Positions 24,931 through 34,389 of a stretch of DNA of 64,000 nucleotides are shown piece by piece. This stretch comes from Flavobacteriia bacterium (GTDB lineage: Bacteria > Bacteroidota > Bacteroidia > Flavobacteriales_D > Crocinitomicaceae): NCBI GenBank assembly GCA_016183815.1, contig JACPDW010000007.1:62001-126000 (forward strand), written 5' to 3'. The position numbers were made by a program, and so were the translations under genes. The notes beneath the pieces were generated by a model that ran no database searches, was not told the origin of the DNA, and was given only the letters and a program-made list of their open reading frames with translations. Position 1 is the stretch's first letter. Every line of letters begins with the position of its first letter.

Positions 24931-25806
24931 ATGCAAGAAATAATTATTGGCTCAAGAGGAAGTGACTTAGCTTTATGGCAAGCTCATCACGTTAAAACTC
25001 TTTTAGAAAATCTTCATTGTAAGGTAAGTATAAAAATAATTCAAACACAAGGAGATAAAATTCAAAATTTAAGTTTTGACAAACTAGAAGGGAAAGGTTT
25101 TTTCACAAAAGAAATAGAACTAGAATTGATCGAAAAAAAAATTGATTTAGCTGTTCATTCCCATAAAGATTTAGAAACCACTACTCCTAAAGGTTTAATA
25201 GTAGCTGCCGTTTCTGATAGAGAAGACCCTAGTGAGTTGCTTCTTATCAATAAAACAAGTGTTGATTCGCAAAAGAAGTGGGATTTAAAAGAGAAAGCCA
25301 TTATAGGAACCTCCTCTGCCCGAAGAAAATCTTTAATTAAAGCATTTAGAGCCGATCTTCAGATTGAAGAACTTAGAGGAAACGTTCCCACTAGAATTCA
25401 AAAATTAAGAGAACAAAAATACGACGCTATACTTTTAGCAAAAGCTGGAGTTTCTCGTTTAAATTTAGATTTATCTTCCTTTCATGTTCTTACTTTAAAT
25501 CCACGGGAATTTGTTCCTGCACCTGCTCAAGGGGTTTTAGCACTTCAAATAAGACAAGGAGAAACAGCTCTTTTTGAATTATTGCAAAAACTTAACAACT
25601 CTAAAGTTGCACAAACAATAGCAATTGAAAGAGGGGTTTTAAATCAGATGCAAGGAGGATGTCAACTTCCTTTAGGAGTATATTGTGAAGACAATCAGGT
25701 GTTTGTTTCTTATTCTAAATCTTCACAAAACGCCGCTCTTTTCTTTTCATTTCCTGTTGAAAAAGAAATTATAAAAAAAATTGTAGCCAAGCTAAACTCA
25801 TTATAA
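24931..25806 (+). CDS. hemC: Hydroxymethylbilane synthase (porphobilinogen deaminase)
   Basis: 291 residues. Joins four porphobilinogens into hydroxymethylbilane. The start IIGSRGSDLALWQAHHVK, 'DLAVHSHKDLET', 'IGTSSARRKSL', 'LRGNVPTRIQKL', and the cofactor-bearing loop 'QMQGGCQLPLGVYC' (dipyrromethane Cys about 244) are all present. Immediately followed by hemD. Confidence 0.97.
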   Translation: MQEIIIGSRGSDLALWQAHHVKTLLENLHCKVSIKIIQTQGDKIQNLSFDKLEGKGFFTKEIELELIEKKIDLAVHSHKDLETTTPKGLIVAAVSDREDPSELLLINKTSVDSQKKWDLKEKAIIGTSSARRKSLIKAFRADLQIEELRGNVPTRIQKLREQKYDAILLAKAGVSRLNLDLSSFHVLTLNPREFVPAPAQGVLALQIRQGETALFELLQKLNNSKVAQTIAIERGVLNQMQGGCQLPLGVYCEDNQVFVSYSKSSQNAALFFSFPVEKEIIKKIVAKLNSL

Positions 25807-26487
25807 TTGAAACCTTCAACAGTTTTCATTACAAAAAACATGGAAGATTTAGAAGATTTTTCTAAATTTTGTATGGATCAGAACATTAAGTTATTTGGCA
25901 AATCTTTCATTGAATTTTCTCCGACTTCAAATCGACTTAGAACTCCTTGCGACGTTTATTTTTTTAGCAGTAAAAAAGGGTTTGATTATTTTATTCAAAA
26001 TCAAGTTATAGAAAGAAACAAAAAAATCGCCTGTTTAGGAAAAGAAACAAAAAATCACATAGAAAGTTTTGGTTACTGTGTAGATTTTTATTCTGTTTCA
26101 GCAGGAAATCCAGTAAAAGTATCTATTGAGTTTAAAGAATGGTTAAATGATAGAAGAGTAGCTTTTATTTTATCTCAAATCAGTTTAAAAAGCATATCAA
26201 AAGAAATCCCATCAACTCAAAAAGAAGAGTTGATTTTATACCATACTCAAATACAAAATCACAAAATAGAGGAAAAATTTGAAATGTATGTCTTTACCAG
26301 TCCAAGCAATGTACGAGGATTTTTGTTAAGTAATGAATTACCTGCAAGTGCCAAAATTATAGCGTGGGGTAAATCTACTGAAAAAACATTACAAGCTACT
26401 ACAAATAACAAGATAATCACGCTAAAAGAATCAACGTTTGACGAATTAAAAAAAGTTATACTCTTCGATTTTTATCTCGACATTTAA
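25807..26487 (+). CDS. hemD: Uroporphyrinogen-III synthase, TTG start
   Basis: 226 residues. Cyclises hydroxymethylbilane with inversion of ring D. The family is poorly conserved; the call rests on position directly behind hemC, length, the two-lobed alpha/beta pattern and the C-terminal 'MYVFTSPSNVRGFL...KIIAWGKSTEKTLQ' block (equivalent to the usual FTSPSxV...IAIGxxTAxAL). The TTG at 25807 touches the hemC stop and gives the first strand TVFITKN; starting at the ATG at 25840 would remove it. No hemE or hemB follows here. Confidence 0.88.
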   Translation: MKPSTVFITKNMEDLEDFSKFCMDQNIKLFGKSFIEFSPTSNRLRTPCDVYFFSSKKGFDYFIQNQVIERNKKIACLGKETKNHIESFGYCVDFYSVSAGNPVKVSIEFKEWLNDRRVAFILSQISLKSISKEIPSTQKEELILYHTQIQNHKIEEKFEMYVFTSPSNVRGFLLSNELPASAKIIAWGKSTEKTLQATTNNKIITLKESTFDELKKVILFDFYLDI

Positions 26488-26542
26488 AATTATTATTTTG
26501 AATGGAAATTAGAGATAAGAGTTTATTTTCTCTATCAAAAAA

Positions 26543-28333
26543 TTACAATTTTATAGATAAACCACCCAAAACTTGAATTCCCATAGTTGGATAATTGTAC
26601 CACCTTTGAAATCGTTGTGCTATGAAGTTGTTGACTTGTAAAAAGACAGAAACGTTTTTATAAAATTGATATTGAGTTTCAAAGTTAAAATCAACAATTA
26701 TTGGCAATTTTAAGTAGTATGTTCCAGATTTATTTCCATCACTATGTAAAGAATCAGTAGCTAAAGCTGTTCTGCCATTTTCAACTACACCTTCCATTTG
26801 AAGTGTTAAATTTTTAATCCCAACATATTTTATTCTTAAACTGCCTGTCAAATCAGGCAAATTCCAAGCAAAAGGTAATGTTTTTGTTTGATTGTTAAAA
26901 TAGCAAACATTTAATTCGGTTTTTAAATTATTTTCTATTTCATAACTTAAAGCAATTTCTCCTCCAATTTGTGTTAATTGATCATAAACTAAACTAAATT
27001 CATTACCAAAAGACTGTAATGTGTCGTTAATAAAAAATGCAGCGTTTTTACTTTGATTAAATAAAAAAGATAAATGAAAAGAGATTTTATCTGAAAATGT
27101 TCCTTTGAATCCAACTTTAGAATTAATTATCTGATTTTCATTTAAATACAAATTATTACTTGCAATAAATGGATTTAAAACTGACGATTGATACGCAGAA
27201 ATTTGTTTTAAACCACCCTTTATAATAAGATAAGGAATGAATAAATCGTTGAATAGAGAATATTTAATCTCTATATCAGGATAAATGTATGCTTTTGTAT
27301 TTTGAACATAATTCCATACGTTGTAATCAAGTGCAAATAATAATCCAATTTTATATTTTAATTTTAAATCTTTAGAAAAGGATTTTATAAATGGATTTAA
27401 AGTGAGTAAAATATTATCTTTTGATTGATTTATTAGTTGATTTCCTCTGTAATTTAAAATACTATCTTTTCCCTTCAATACAGAAAATCGATTATAAATT
27501 AACTGTGAATTTAAGTTTATACTTTCTTTTCCAAAACGATATAACAAATAGGAATTTAATTTCAAATTATTTTCAACGATTTTTAAATTTTTAATTGAAT
27601 CGCTCTCAGGGGATTTTTCTCTAAAATGTCTGTACCCTAAAACAAGTCTATGTTGCAAAGCCATTGTGTCTTTTTTCTTTAGACGGATACTAGCTTCAGC
27701 ATCTATAGTATTCCATCTTTGTTTTATTGAATCTCTTTTTATAGTTGTATTTTTTAAGCCGTATTGATGAATTAAAAAGTCGGAAAAATAGAGTTTTGTT
27801 TGAAAGTCTTTTTTCGATTCTATCCATTTGTTTTCAATAAACAAATCGGTTTTTGCAAGTGTTGAAGGGGCATAATTGGGAATAGAACCAAAAAAACCAC
27901 GATGCGAAATCTGAGCTGTAAACAAATTTTTTCTTGAACGTAAAGAGCCATAATAAGCATCAAAAAGCGTACTAATGCCATTTCCTAAACCTGCCTTTAG
28001 ATATATTGGTTTTAGTGGTTCTAATTTCTCTACTAACTTAACTTTTGCTATTTTGATTGAATCTAATTCAAATGATGTTTTGTACTTTAATGATAATAAT
28101 GGATATTGAATGTTTGAAATAGGAATTACAGAATCAATTGTTTTGGCGGGTTTTAAAATTCTATAAAAAGATTCAATCTGTCTTTTTCCAGCTACTTCGA
28201 GATTTACCTCCTGTGCACGATGTTCATGAAAAAATAGTATAAAAAAAAGAAAAAATAGTATTCTTTGTGAAAGTCTATTAAAAAATAATAATTCAAAGTA
28301 AAATTTAGAAATCAATAAGTTATTTTTTTTCAT
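26543..28333 (-). CDS. Outer-membrane beta-barrel protein, TonB-receptor-like
   Basis: 596 residues with a long signal region ending near 'FHEHRAQEVNLEV'. The rest alternates short amphipathic strands with aromatic girdles and turns (KIGLLFALDYN, FIPYLIIKGGLKQ, ISFHLSFLFNQS, SLRIKYVGIKNLTLQMEGVVENGR) and ends in an aromatic strand. It lacks the N-terminal plug of real TonB receptors, so transport by TonB is doubtful. Its ATG overlaps the end of the 1040-residue TPR gene by 14 bases, so the two are translationally linked and probably work together at the outer membrane. Confidence 0.85.
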   Translation of the reverse strand: MKKNNLLISKFYFELLFFNRLSQRILFFLFFILFFHEHRAQEVNLEVAGKRQIESFYRILKPAKTIDSVIPISNIQYPLLSLKYKTSFELDSIKIAKVKLVEKLEPLKPIYLKAGLGNGISTLFDAYYGSLRSRKNLFTAQISHRGFFGSIPNYAPSTLAKTDLFIENKWIESKKDFQTKLYFSDFLIHQYGLKNTTIKRDSIKQRWNTIDAEASIRLKKKDTMALQHRLVLGYRHFREKSPESDSIKNLKIVENNLKLNSYLLYRFGKESINLNSQLIYNRFSVLKGKDSILNYRGNQLINQSKDNILLTLNPFIKSFSKDLKLKYKIGLLFALDYNVWNYVQNTKAYIYPDIEIKYSLFNDLFIPYLIIKGGLKQISAYQSSVLNPFIASNNLYLNENQIINSKVGFKGTFSDKISFHLSFLFNQSKNAAFFINDTLQSFGNEFSLVYDQLTQIGGEIALSYEIENNLKTELNVCYFNNQTKTLPFAWNLPDLTGSLRIKYVGIKNLTLQMEGVVENGRTALATDSLHSDGNKSGTYYLKLPIIVDFNFETQYQFYKNVSVFLQVNNFIAQRFQRWYNYPTMGIQVLGGLSIKL

Positions 28334-31300
28334 TTTCTTTTATTTCTATAACTGGACTACTTACTTCATTTACGGTTTTCCCTTTGTTTTTTATTTGCAT
28401 GATTTCGTCCCACAAATGATTGGCTTCTGAAAGAATACCATCGTCTTTGTTTGGATAATGATCTACAACAGATTTAACTGTGTATTCAGCTTGAAAATAA
28501 TCTTTTTTCTGAACGTAACATTTGGCTTGTAACATTAGACCTTTTGCTATCCAAAAATCATAAGAAGGTTTCAATTTCATCAAAGATTTTATTTCAGTAT
28601 CGCATTTGGAAAAATCTTTTATTTGAAAATAAATGGAGGCCAATAAATAACTCGATTCTGAAGCAAAAGCCATGGTCGTGTTGCTTTTTACCCATTCTAA
28701 GGAGGGCTGAGCATTTTCAAAAACACCTAATTGAAAAGCGGATTTCCCTTTCGCAAATTCTGCTTCAACCCTAATACTGGTTGGCAATTGAGTATAAAAA
28801 AGTATTTTTTTAGAATAATCCAATGCCTCTTGCCATTTTTCCATCAAAGTATAACAACGCATTGCTCCCAATTTAGCATGATAAAGCACATCGGGTTTTG
28901 AAGATATTTTTTCCACCAATATGTACTTTTTTACTGCTTCTTGATAATTGTTTTTTGAGTAATAATATTTTGAACAACGAACAGCAGATAATTCTGAAAA
29001 ATCATTTAATGAATTAGACAAAATATCTTCATAAAGTTGAATCGCTTTTTCCTCTTGTTTGGTATGAAAATAACTATTGGCAAGATAAGATTTGATTTCA
29101 ATCGTATATTTTCCATTTACAAATTTTTTAATGTATTTTTCTAATTCGGGAATAGATTCAGCATAAGAGCTATCCAAATAGGGTTCTATTGCAGAGTTAT
29201 AATAGATTTCTTCTTGTTCATCAACTGATAAATTTGCACAAGAATAAAGTTTGATTAAATCTTCCACTTTTTCTGGAGTATGTTGTTGTTTATAAATTTC
29301 AACTATTCCTTTGACCGCTTTGTTGCAAATGCTTTTATTATTGGAGTTTTCATTTAATATTTTTTTATAGGTTTTTTCCGACAATTCATAATTCTTTGTT
29401 TTAAAATAAACATCGGCAATTTCAATTTCTGCTTCTTTAACTAAAGGCGATTGAGGATAATCTTTAATTAATTGTTCAAAATATTTTTTTGCTTTGTCTT
29501 CCTCATTTTTAAAACGGTAACTTAAACCAACTTCATAGATGGCTAAAATCATAAACCGAGATTTCTGAAAATTGTTAATCAAATCCAATAAGTTTTTGAT
29601 TTTAAGATCCATTTCACTTTTATATCCATAAGTCTTAGCCAAATAAAACAACGCTTGATCTTGATTTTTAAAATCTAAGTCTAAACACTCTTGATAATAT
29701 TTAATAGCTAATTCATTTTGCTTGCTTGCATAATAACAATCTCCCAAACGAACTAAAACATCGGCTTTTTGAGTAATGTCGGTTAACTCATCTTGTTGCA
29801 AATAGAATCTAAAGTTTTCAATAGCATCAACAAAATTTCCTTTGGACAAATAACAATAAGCCAATGAATATATAGCATCTTTTCGTCTTTGTAAAGTACT
29901 CGTTCCCGGAGATTGAATGTACTTTTTAAAAGATGAAATGGCTTTATCGTATTTTTTTTGTTGGTGATACGACTCGGCTGTCCAGTAATCGGCTTCATCA
30001 CTTACCTGCTCATTGATTGAGAAAGTATGAACCTTTTCAAAAGATTTTATTGCAAGCTCATATTGTGCTTTTTGAAAATAGGTAATTCCTTGATTAAAAG
30101 CAATTATTTGATAAGCTACTTTTAATCTGAAATTTTTATCCTTAATTTTCTCTAAAGATTTTAAAGCCAAATCATAATTACTTGTCGAAGTATATACATT
30201 TATCAAATAATCATAAACTTCATTTTTTCTATCTGAATTTGGGTATTTTTCTAAATACAATTCTAAGGCCTCAATTGCTTCATCATAGGGATTTAAACCG
30301 ATTTTATAAGACAATACAGCATATTGATACAACGCATCTTCTTGAATTTTAGCATTATAGGACAATACAGATGCTTGTTCAAAGGCACTTCTTGCATTTT
30401 CAAAAACATTTTGTTTCATGTAACATTCCCCAATATGATAATAAACAATTTGTGCCAATGAATCTTTTGTTCTAGTTATTTTGTCAAAAAGTAATATGGC
30501 TTTTTCAAAAAAATTACTTTTCATATAACTATATGCCAATTCATAATCGTCTTGCCTTTTTGTTTTTATATTAAAATTATAATTTTCTAAATAAGGTATT
30601 GCCTCATCGTATTTACCTAAAATAAAATATGCATCTCCAATTAAATGATTCATTTCAAGTAAAGTGGAACCAGTTACACTATCTAAATATTTAGGTCCGT
30701 AATTAATTACGTCCTGATATTTTCCAAGTCTATAATAAATTTGAATTATATAATTTTTAGCTATTTGGGCAAAAGAAACATCATTAACTAATTTTTCAAA
30801 ACCATCTAATGCACTTTGATAATTTTTCTCATCGTAAGCTATATGAGAATAATAATATAAACTGGGCATTGCATAGGAACTTGCCCCATCTTTTATTTCA
30901 TAAAACAAAGATTTTGCTTCTTTTATTTTATTTTCTTGAAAATAACTATAGGCAAGTTTAAAAATAAATTCTTCTTTTTGATTTTCTTTTAATTGAAATT
31001 TATTCAACTTAGAAAGCCATTTTATACAAGTTGCATATTCTTTTTTATGATAATAAAATCTTCCTAATTTGAAGTAAACATCAAATTTATAAATGTTTTC
31101 TGGATAGTTTGAATTAAAGTCTTCCAATAAATTTATTGCATCATTATGATACAATTCTAATGCCGATAATCCTTCAAAGTAATATGCTTTAACAAGGTAT
31201 AAATCATTAAGTTCTTTACTTTGATTAATAAATTCTCTAAAACGAATCCTTGAATTGGCATATTGTTTTTTCTCAAATAATTCTTCTGCCTCTAAAAAAA

Positions 31301-31442
31301 TCTGAAGTATATTATTGTGTTTTTGTGTAAGTTGAGCAAAAGAAAACAACGAAAATGAAAAAAAGAAAAGAAAAAGTAAGATTATTTTTACTTTTTTTAG
31401 AAATGATTCACAACCAAAATATAGTATTTCTCTATTTTTCAA
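28320..31442 (-). CDS. Large periplasmic TPR protein (about 1040 residues)
   Basis: 1040 residues from a TTG start. A signal segment VKIILLFLFFFSFSLFSFAQ follows an unusually long 15-residue polar start (KNREILYFGCESFLKK), so the true first codon may be downstream; no ATG is available between. The whole body is tetratricopeptide repeats, roughly twenty 34-residue units (for example KFDVYFKLGRFYYHKKEYATCIKWL, EADYWTAESYHQQKKYDKAISSFKKYI, VLVRLGDCYYASKQNELAIKYYQECL), with no catalytic domain. It is cotranscribed with the barrel protein and diverges from ftsE; the trio is a familiar set in Flavobacteriia. Probable scaffold for an envelope complex. Confidence 0.88.
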   Translation of the reverse strand: MKNREILYFGCESFLKKVKIILLFLFFFSFSLFSFAQLTQKHNNILQIFLEAEELFEKKQYANSRIRFREFINQSKELNDLYLVKAYYFEGLSALELYHNDAINLLEDFNSNYPENIYKFDVYFKLGRFYYHKKEYATCIKWLSKLNKFQLKENQKEEFIFKLAYSYFQENKIKEAKSLFYEIKDGASSYAMPSLYYYSHIAYDEKNYQSALDGFEKLVNDVSFAQIAKNYIIQIYYRLGKYQDVINYGPKYLDSVTGSTLLEMNHLIGDAYFILGKYDEAIPYLENYNFNIKTKRQDDYELAYSYMKSNFFEKAILLFDKITRTKDSLAQIVYYHIGECYMKQNVFENARSAFEQASVLSYNAKIQEDALYQYAVLSYKIGLNPYDEAIEALELYLEKYPNSDRKNEVYDYLINVYTSTSNYDLALKSLEKIKDKNFRLKVAYQIIAFNQGITYFQKAQYELAIKSFEKVHTFSINEQVSDEADYWTAESYHQQKKYDKAISSFKKYIQSPGTSTLQRRKDAIYSLAYCYLSKGNFVDAIENFRFYLQQDELTDITQKADVLVRLGDCYYASKQNELAIKYYQECLDLDFKNQDQALFYLAKTYGYKSEMDLKIKNLLDLINNFQKSRFMILAIYEVGLSYRFKNEEDKAKKYFEQLIKDYPQSPLVKEAEIEIADVYFKTKNYELSEKTYKKILNENSNNKSICNKAVKGIVEIYKQQHTPEKVEDLIKLYSCANLSVDEQEEIYYNSAIEPYLDSSYAESIPELEKYIKKFVNGKYTIEIKSYLANSYFHTKQEEKAIQLYEDILSNSLNDFSELSAVRCSKYYYSKNNYQEAVKKYILVEKISSKPDVLYHAKLGAMRCYTLMEKWQEALDYSKKILFYTQLPTSIRVEAEFAKGKSAFQLGVFENAQPSLEWVKSNTTMAFASESSYLLASIYFQIKDFSKCDTEIKSLMKLKPSYDFWIAKGLMLQAKCYVQKKDYFQAEYTVKSVVDHYPNKDDGILSEANHLWDEIMQIKNKGKTVNEVSSPVIEIKENEKK

Positions 31443-31655
31443 ACGAAAAAGAATGTTTATATAATATAAAAGTGAATAAAATTACATGAAGAACTCTAAT
31501 ACATTTATGAACAAATCAAAAAGTTATACACGTTCTTATGTTAAGATAAAATGAATATACCGAGTAAAAGACTCGATAAATTTTAAGAATTTTACACTAT
31601 TAATTTTTTTAAATAATGTGTTTCATTTTATTGTAAAAAATTTAAAATAAAATGA

Positions 31656-31687
31656 TCGATTTTTAGACAAAAATAATTCGATTTTTA
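31656..31687 (+). repeat. Two direct repeats upstream of ftsE
   Basis: TCGATTTTTA occurs at 31656-31665 and 31678-31687, start-to-start distance 22 bases (two helical turns), 10 bases before the ftsE ATG. The match extends to TTTTTAgAC / TTTTTAaAC. A small dyad CGAGT-aaaag-ACTCG lies at 31561-31575 in the same gap. Possible regulator sites; nothing is known about them from the sequence. Confidence 0.4.
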
Positions 31688-31697
31688 AACTGTTAAA

Positions 31698-32411
31698 ATG
31701 AATAATGAAGTCATCCATTATCAAAATGTAAGTCTTTATCAAGGAGATAATATGATATTAAAGGGCATTGATTTAAATGTCTTATCAAATGAAATAATTT
31801 ATCTAATAGGTAAAACTGGAAGTGGAAAAAGTAGTTTATTGAAAAGTTTGTTTGGAGAACTTCCCATATATGATGGAGAAGCAAAAGCCTGTGGATTTCA
31901 CCTCAACGCATTAAGAAAAAAAGAAATCCCTTTATTAAGGCGAAAAATTGGTATTGTTTTTCAAGATTTTCAACTTTTAAACGATCGGACGATAGAAAAA
32001 AACTTACTTTTTGTTCTAAAAGCAACGGGTTGGAAAGATAAAAAACTCATGAACGACAGAATCCACGATGTCCTTTCAATGGTAGGTTTAGAAGACAAAT
32101 TGAAAAACAAACCACACACTTTGTCGGGGGGAGAGCAACAGCGTGTCTCAATTGCAAGGGCTTTATTAAACAAACCTGAACTAATTTTAGCTGACGAGCC
32201 TACTGGAAATCTAGACCCAGAAACCTCTGAAGAAATAATGAAAGTTTTAATTGCTTCGGCAAAAGACGCAAAAGCAGCAGTAATTATGGCCACCCACGAC
32301 ATGTCAGTCGTAGAAAAATTTCCAGGAAAAATTTATCGCGTTGAACAAACCACAATTAAAGAAGTTACACCAATTAATCGTTTTAATCCTTTTAAACAGT
32401 TGGATTTATAG
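31698..32411 (+). CDS. ftsE: FtsE-like ABC ATPase
   Basis: 237 residues. Walker A is GKTGSGKSSL, the Q-loop FQDFQLL, the signature LSGGEQQRVSIARALL, Walker B LILADEPTGNLD and the H-loop ATHDMS. With FtsX, FtsE controls EnvC-type amidase activators during division; LolD and MacB ATPases look alike, so FtsE rests on the very close sequence pattern (DFQLLNDRTIEKNLLF...) and on the neighbouring envelope genes. No ftsX is in this window. Confidence 0.88.
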   Translation: MNNEVIHYQNVSLYQGDNMILKGIDLNVLSNEIIYLIGKTGSGKSSLLKSLFGELPIYDGEAKACGFHLNALRKKEIPLLRRKIGIVFQDFQLLNDRTIEKNLLFVLKATGWKDKKLMNDRIHDVLSMVGLEDKLKNKPHTLSGGEQQRVSIARALLNKPELILADEPTGNLDPETSEEIMKVLIASAKDAKAAVIMATHDMSVVEKFPGKIYRVEQTTIKEVTPINRFNPFKQLDL

Positions 32412-32488
32412 TTTTTTTATTCATTTAAACTCAGAATAATTTGTTTGGAAGAATGAAAAACAAGTAATGCCTTTTCGCTCTTTTTTTA

Positions 32489-32496
32489 TATCTTTG
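32489..32496 (+). promoter_or_regulatory. -7 box of the esterase gene
   Basis: TATCTTTG, full TAnnTTTG match, 16 bases before the GTG start at 32513. The -33 region is T-rich without a clear TTG. Confidence 0.5.
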
Positions 32497-32512
32497 CACT
32501 CAATTTAAAAAA

Positions 32513-33187
32513 GTGAAAGGATTATTTATATTACTTATTTTGTTTTTGCATTTAAACATGTTTGCTCAATTGAGTTCAGTGTATGGAAAAGCAGATTATC
32601 CTTTTTGGCAATACTTACCTCATGACTCTATCCTACAAAACAAAGCTCCATTAATCATTTTTTTGCATGGTAAAAGTCTTTCAGGAACAGACCTGAATAG
32701 GGTTAAAAAGTATGGTGTAATTCACGAAATAGAAAAAGGCAGAAATGTTCCTGCCATTGTTTTAGCTCCACAGGTTTCTTCAGGTTCTTGGGTGCCCGAC
32801 AAAGTTCTTTCTGTTTTAGAATATGCAAAAAAAAACCTCCCAATAGACACAAATAGAATCTATGTTGTGGGCATGAGTTTAGGAGCTTATGGAACTTTAC
32901 ACTTTGCTGGTAAATATCCAAACAAAATCAGTGCGGCCGTAGCATTATGTGGAGGGGGAAATCCTAAAGACGCTTGTAATTTATCCTCAATTCCTCTTTG
33001 GATTCAACATGGTGACAAAGATTATGCAGTCCCTATTCAACAATCTGAAATTATGGTAGAGGCAATAAAATCATGTAACGGTGATAAATTAATTTACACA
33101 GTTGTTAAAGGAGCAAATCATGGTGATTTAGAAAAGGTGTTCCGTACTGATGAATTATACGATTGGTTGTTAAAACAAAAAAAATAA
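32513..33187 (+). CDS. Exported alpha/beta-hydrolase (esterase, dienelactone/phospholipase-like)
   Basis: 224 residues from a GTG that opens the signal peptide VKGLFILLILFLHLNMFAQ. The hydrolase fold shows 'LIIFLHGKSLSG' (oxyanion loop), the nucleophile elbow 'GMSLGAYG' (Ser about 123), the acid in 'IQHGDKDYAVP' and the catalytic His in 'GANHGD'. Closest in style to the predicted peptidase or phospholipase/carboxylesterase family of Bacteroidota. Periplasmic or secreted. Its last bases lead directly into pgk, five bases apart. Confidence 0.88.
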   Translation: MKGLFILLILFLHLNMFAQLSSVYGKADYPFWQYLPHDSILQNKAPLIIFLHGKSLSGTDLNRVKKYGVIHEIEKGRNVPAIVLAPQVSSGSWVPDKVLSVLEYAKKNLPIDTNRIYVVGMSLGAYGTLHFAGKYPNKISAAVALCGGGNPKDACNLSSIPLWIQHGDKDYAVPIQQSEIMVEAIKSCNGDKLIYTVVKGANHGDLEKVFRTDELYDWLLKQKK

Positions 33188-33192
33188 AGAGA

Positions 33193-34389
33193 ATGAAAAC
33201 TTTAAAAACAATAGATTTTAAAAACAAAAGAGCATTGATTAGAGTGGACTTTAATGTCCCGCTCGACAAAACAACTTATGAAATTAACGACGACACTAGA
33301 ATGCGTGCTGCAATTCCAAGCATTCAATACGTTATAGACCAAGGAGGTAGTGTTGTTTTAATGTCACACTTAGGAAGACCAAAAGAGGGTCCAGATGAAA
33401 AATATTCTTTAAACCACATTGTAGATCATTTATCTAAATTAATGAACAAAAAAGTTTTATTTGTAGAGGATTGTATTAGTCAAAAAGCATTTGATTTAAG
33501 TTCAAGTCTTCCAAATGGAGAAATTCTTTTATTAGAAAATTTAAGGTTTTATAAAGAAGAGGAGAAAGGTGATTTGTCTTTTGCAGAAAAACTATCAAAA
33601 CACGGTGATATTTATGTAAATGATGCTTTTGGCACGGCACATAGAGCTCACGCTAGTACTGCAATAATTGCGAATTATTTTCCAAACAATAAATGTTTTG
33701 GGTTTTTAATGGAAGCAGAAATTGAAAATATTGAAAAAGTGTTAAATAATGGAGAGAAGCCAATTTGTGCTATAATTGGAGGGGCAAAAGTGTCCTCAAA
33801 AATTTCAATAATTGAACATTTAATGGACAAAGTCAATAGCATTATAATTGGTGGAGGTATGGCTTTCACTTTTATAAAAGCAAAAGGAGGTGAAGTCGGT
33901 GCTTCTTTGATTGAAGAAGATCAACTCCACAAAGCATTACAAATCCTCGAAATAGCAAAAGAAAAAAACGTCAAGATTCTACTTCCTATTGATTGTGTTA
34001 TTGCCGATCGTTTTGATAATAACGCCAGTAAAAAAACTGTTGATATCAATCAAATCCCGAACTCTTGGATGGGTTTAGATATTTCTGAAAAAACAATTAA
34101 ACTTTTTAACGAAGAAATTATGAAGTCAAAAACCATTTTATGGAATGGACCAATGGGTGTTTTTGAGATGGATTCCTTTTCTTTTGGAACAAAAAGTATC
34201 GCTCTAAGTTTGGTTGAAGCCACAAAAAAAGAAGCATTTACGCTTGTGGGTGGTGGAGATTCAGTTTCAGCTATTAATCAATATAATCTTGCTGATCAAA
34301 TCAGTTATATATCAACTGGTGGTGGAGCAATGTTAGAATATTTAGAAGGCATTGAACTGCCAGGAATTAAAGCAATAAATCAAAAATAA
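33193..34389 (+). CDS. pgk: Phosphoglycerate kinase
   Basis: 398 residues from the ATG at 33193 (MKTLKTIDFKNKRALIRVDFNVP); an earlier in-frame start at 33163 would lie inside the esterase gene. Converts 1,3-bisphosphoglycerate to 3-phosphoglycerate with ATP formation. Motifs: RVDFNVP, SHLGRPK, 'LLENLRFYKEEEKGD', 'DAFGTAHRAHAS', 'GGAKVSSKI' and the nucleotide site 'LWNGPMGVFEM...GGGDSVSAI'. Length normal. Ends in TAATG with metF. Confidence 0.97.
   Translation: MKTLKTIDFKNKRALIRVDFNVPLDKTTYEINDDTRMRAAIPSIQYVIDQGGSVVLMSHLGRPKEGPDEKYSLNHIVDHLSKLMNKKVLFVEDCISQKAFDLSSSLPNGEILLLENLRFYKEEEKGDLSFAEKLSKHGDIYVNDAFGTAHRAHASTAIIANYFPNNKCFGFLMEAEIENIEKVLNNGEKPICAIIGGAKVSSKISIIEHLMDKVNSIIIGGGMAFTFIKAKGGEVGASLIEEDQLHKALQILEIAKEKNVKILLPIDCVIADRFDNNASKKTVDINQIPNSWMGLDISEKTIKLFNEEIMKSKTILWNGPMGVFEMDSFSFGTKSIALSLVEATKKEAFTLVGGGDSVSAINQYNLADQISYISTGGGAMLEYLEGIELPGIKAINQK

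Noticed and set aside
31443-31697. Search for a tRNA or small RNA in the gap upstream of ftsE
   Set aside because: No cloverleaf, no CCA, no GC-rich stem; only the short dyad and repeats reported above.
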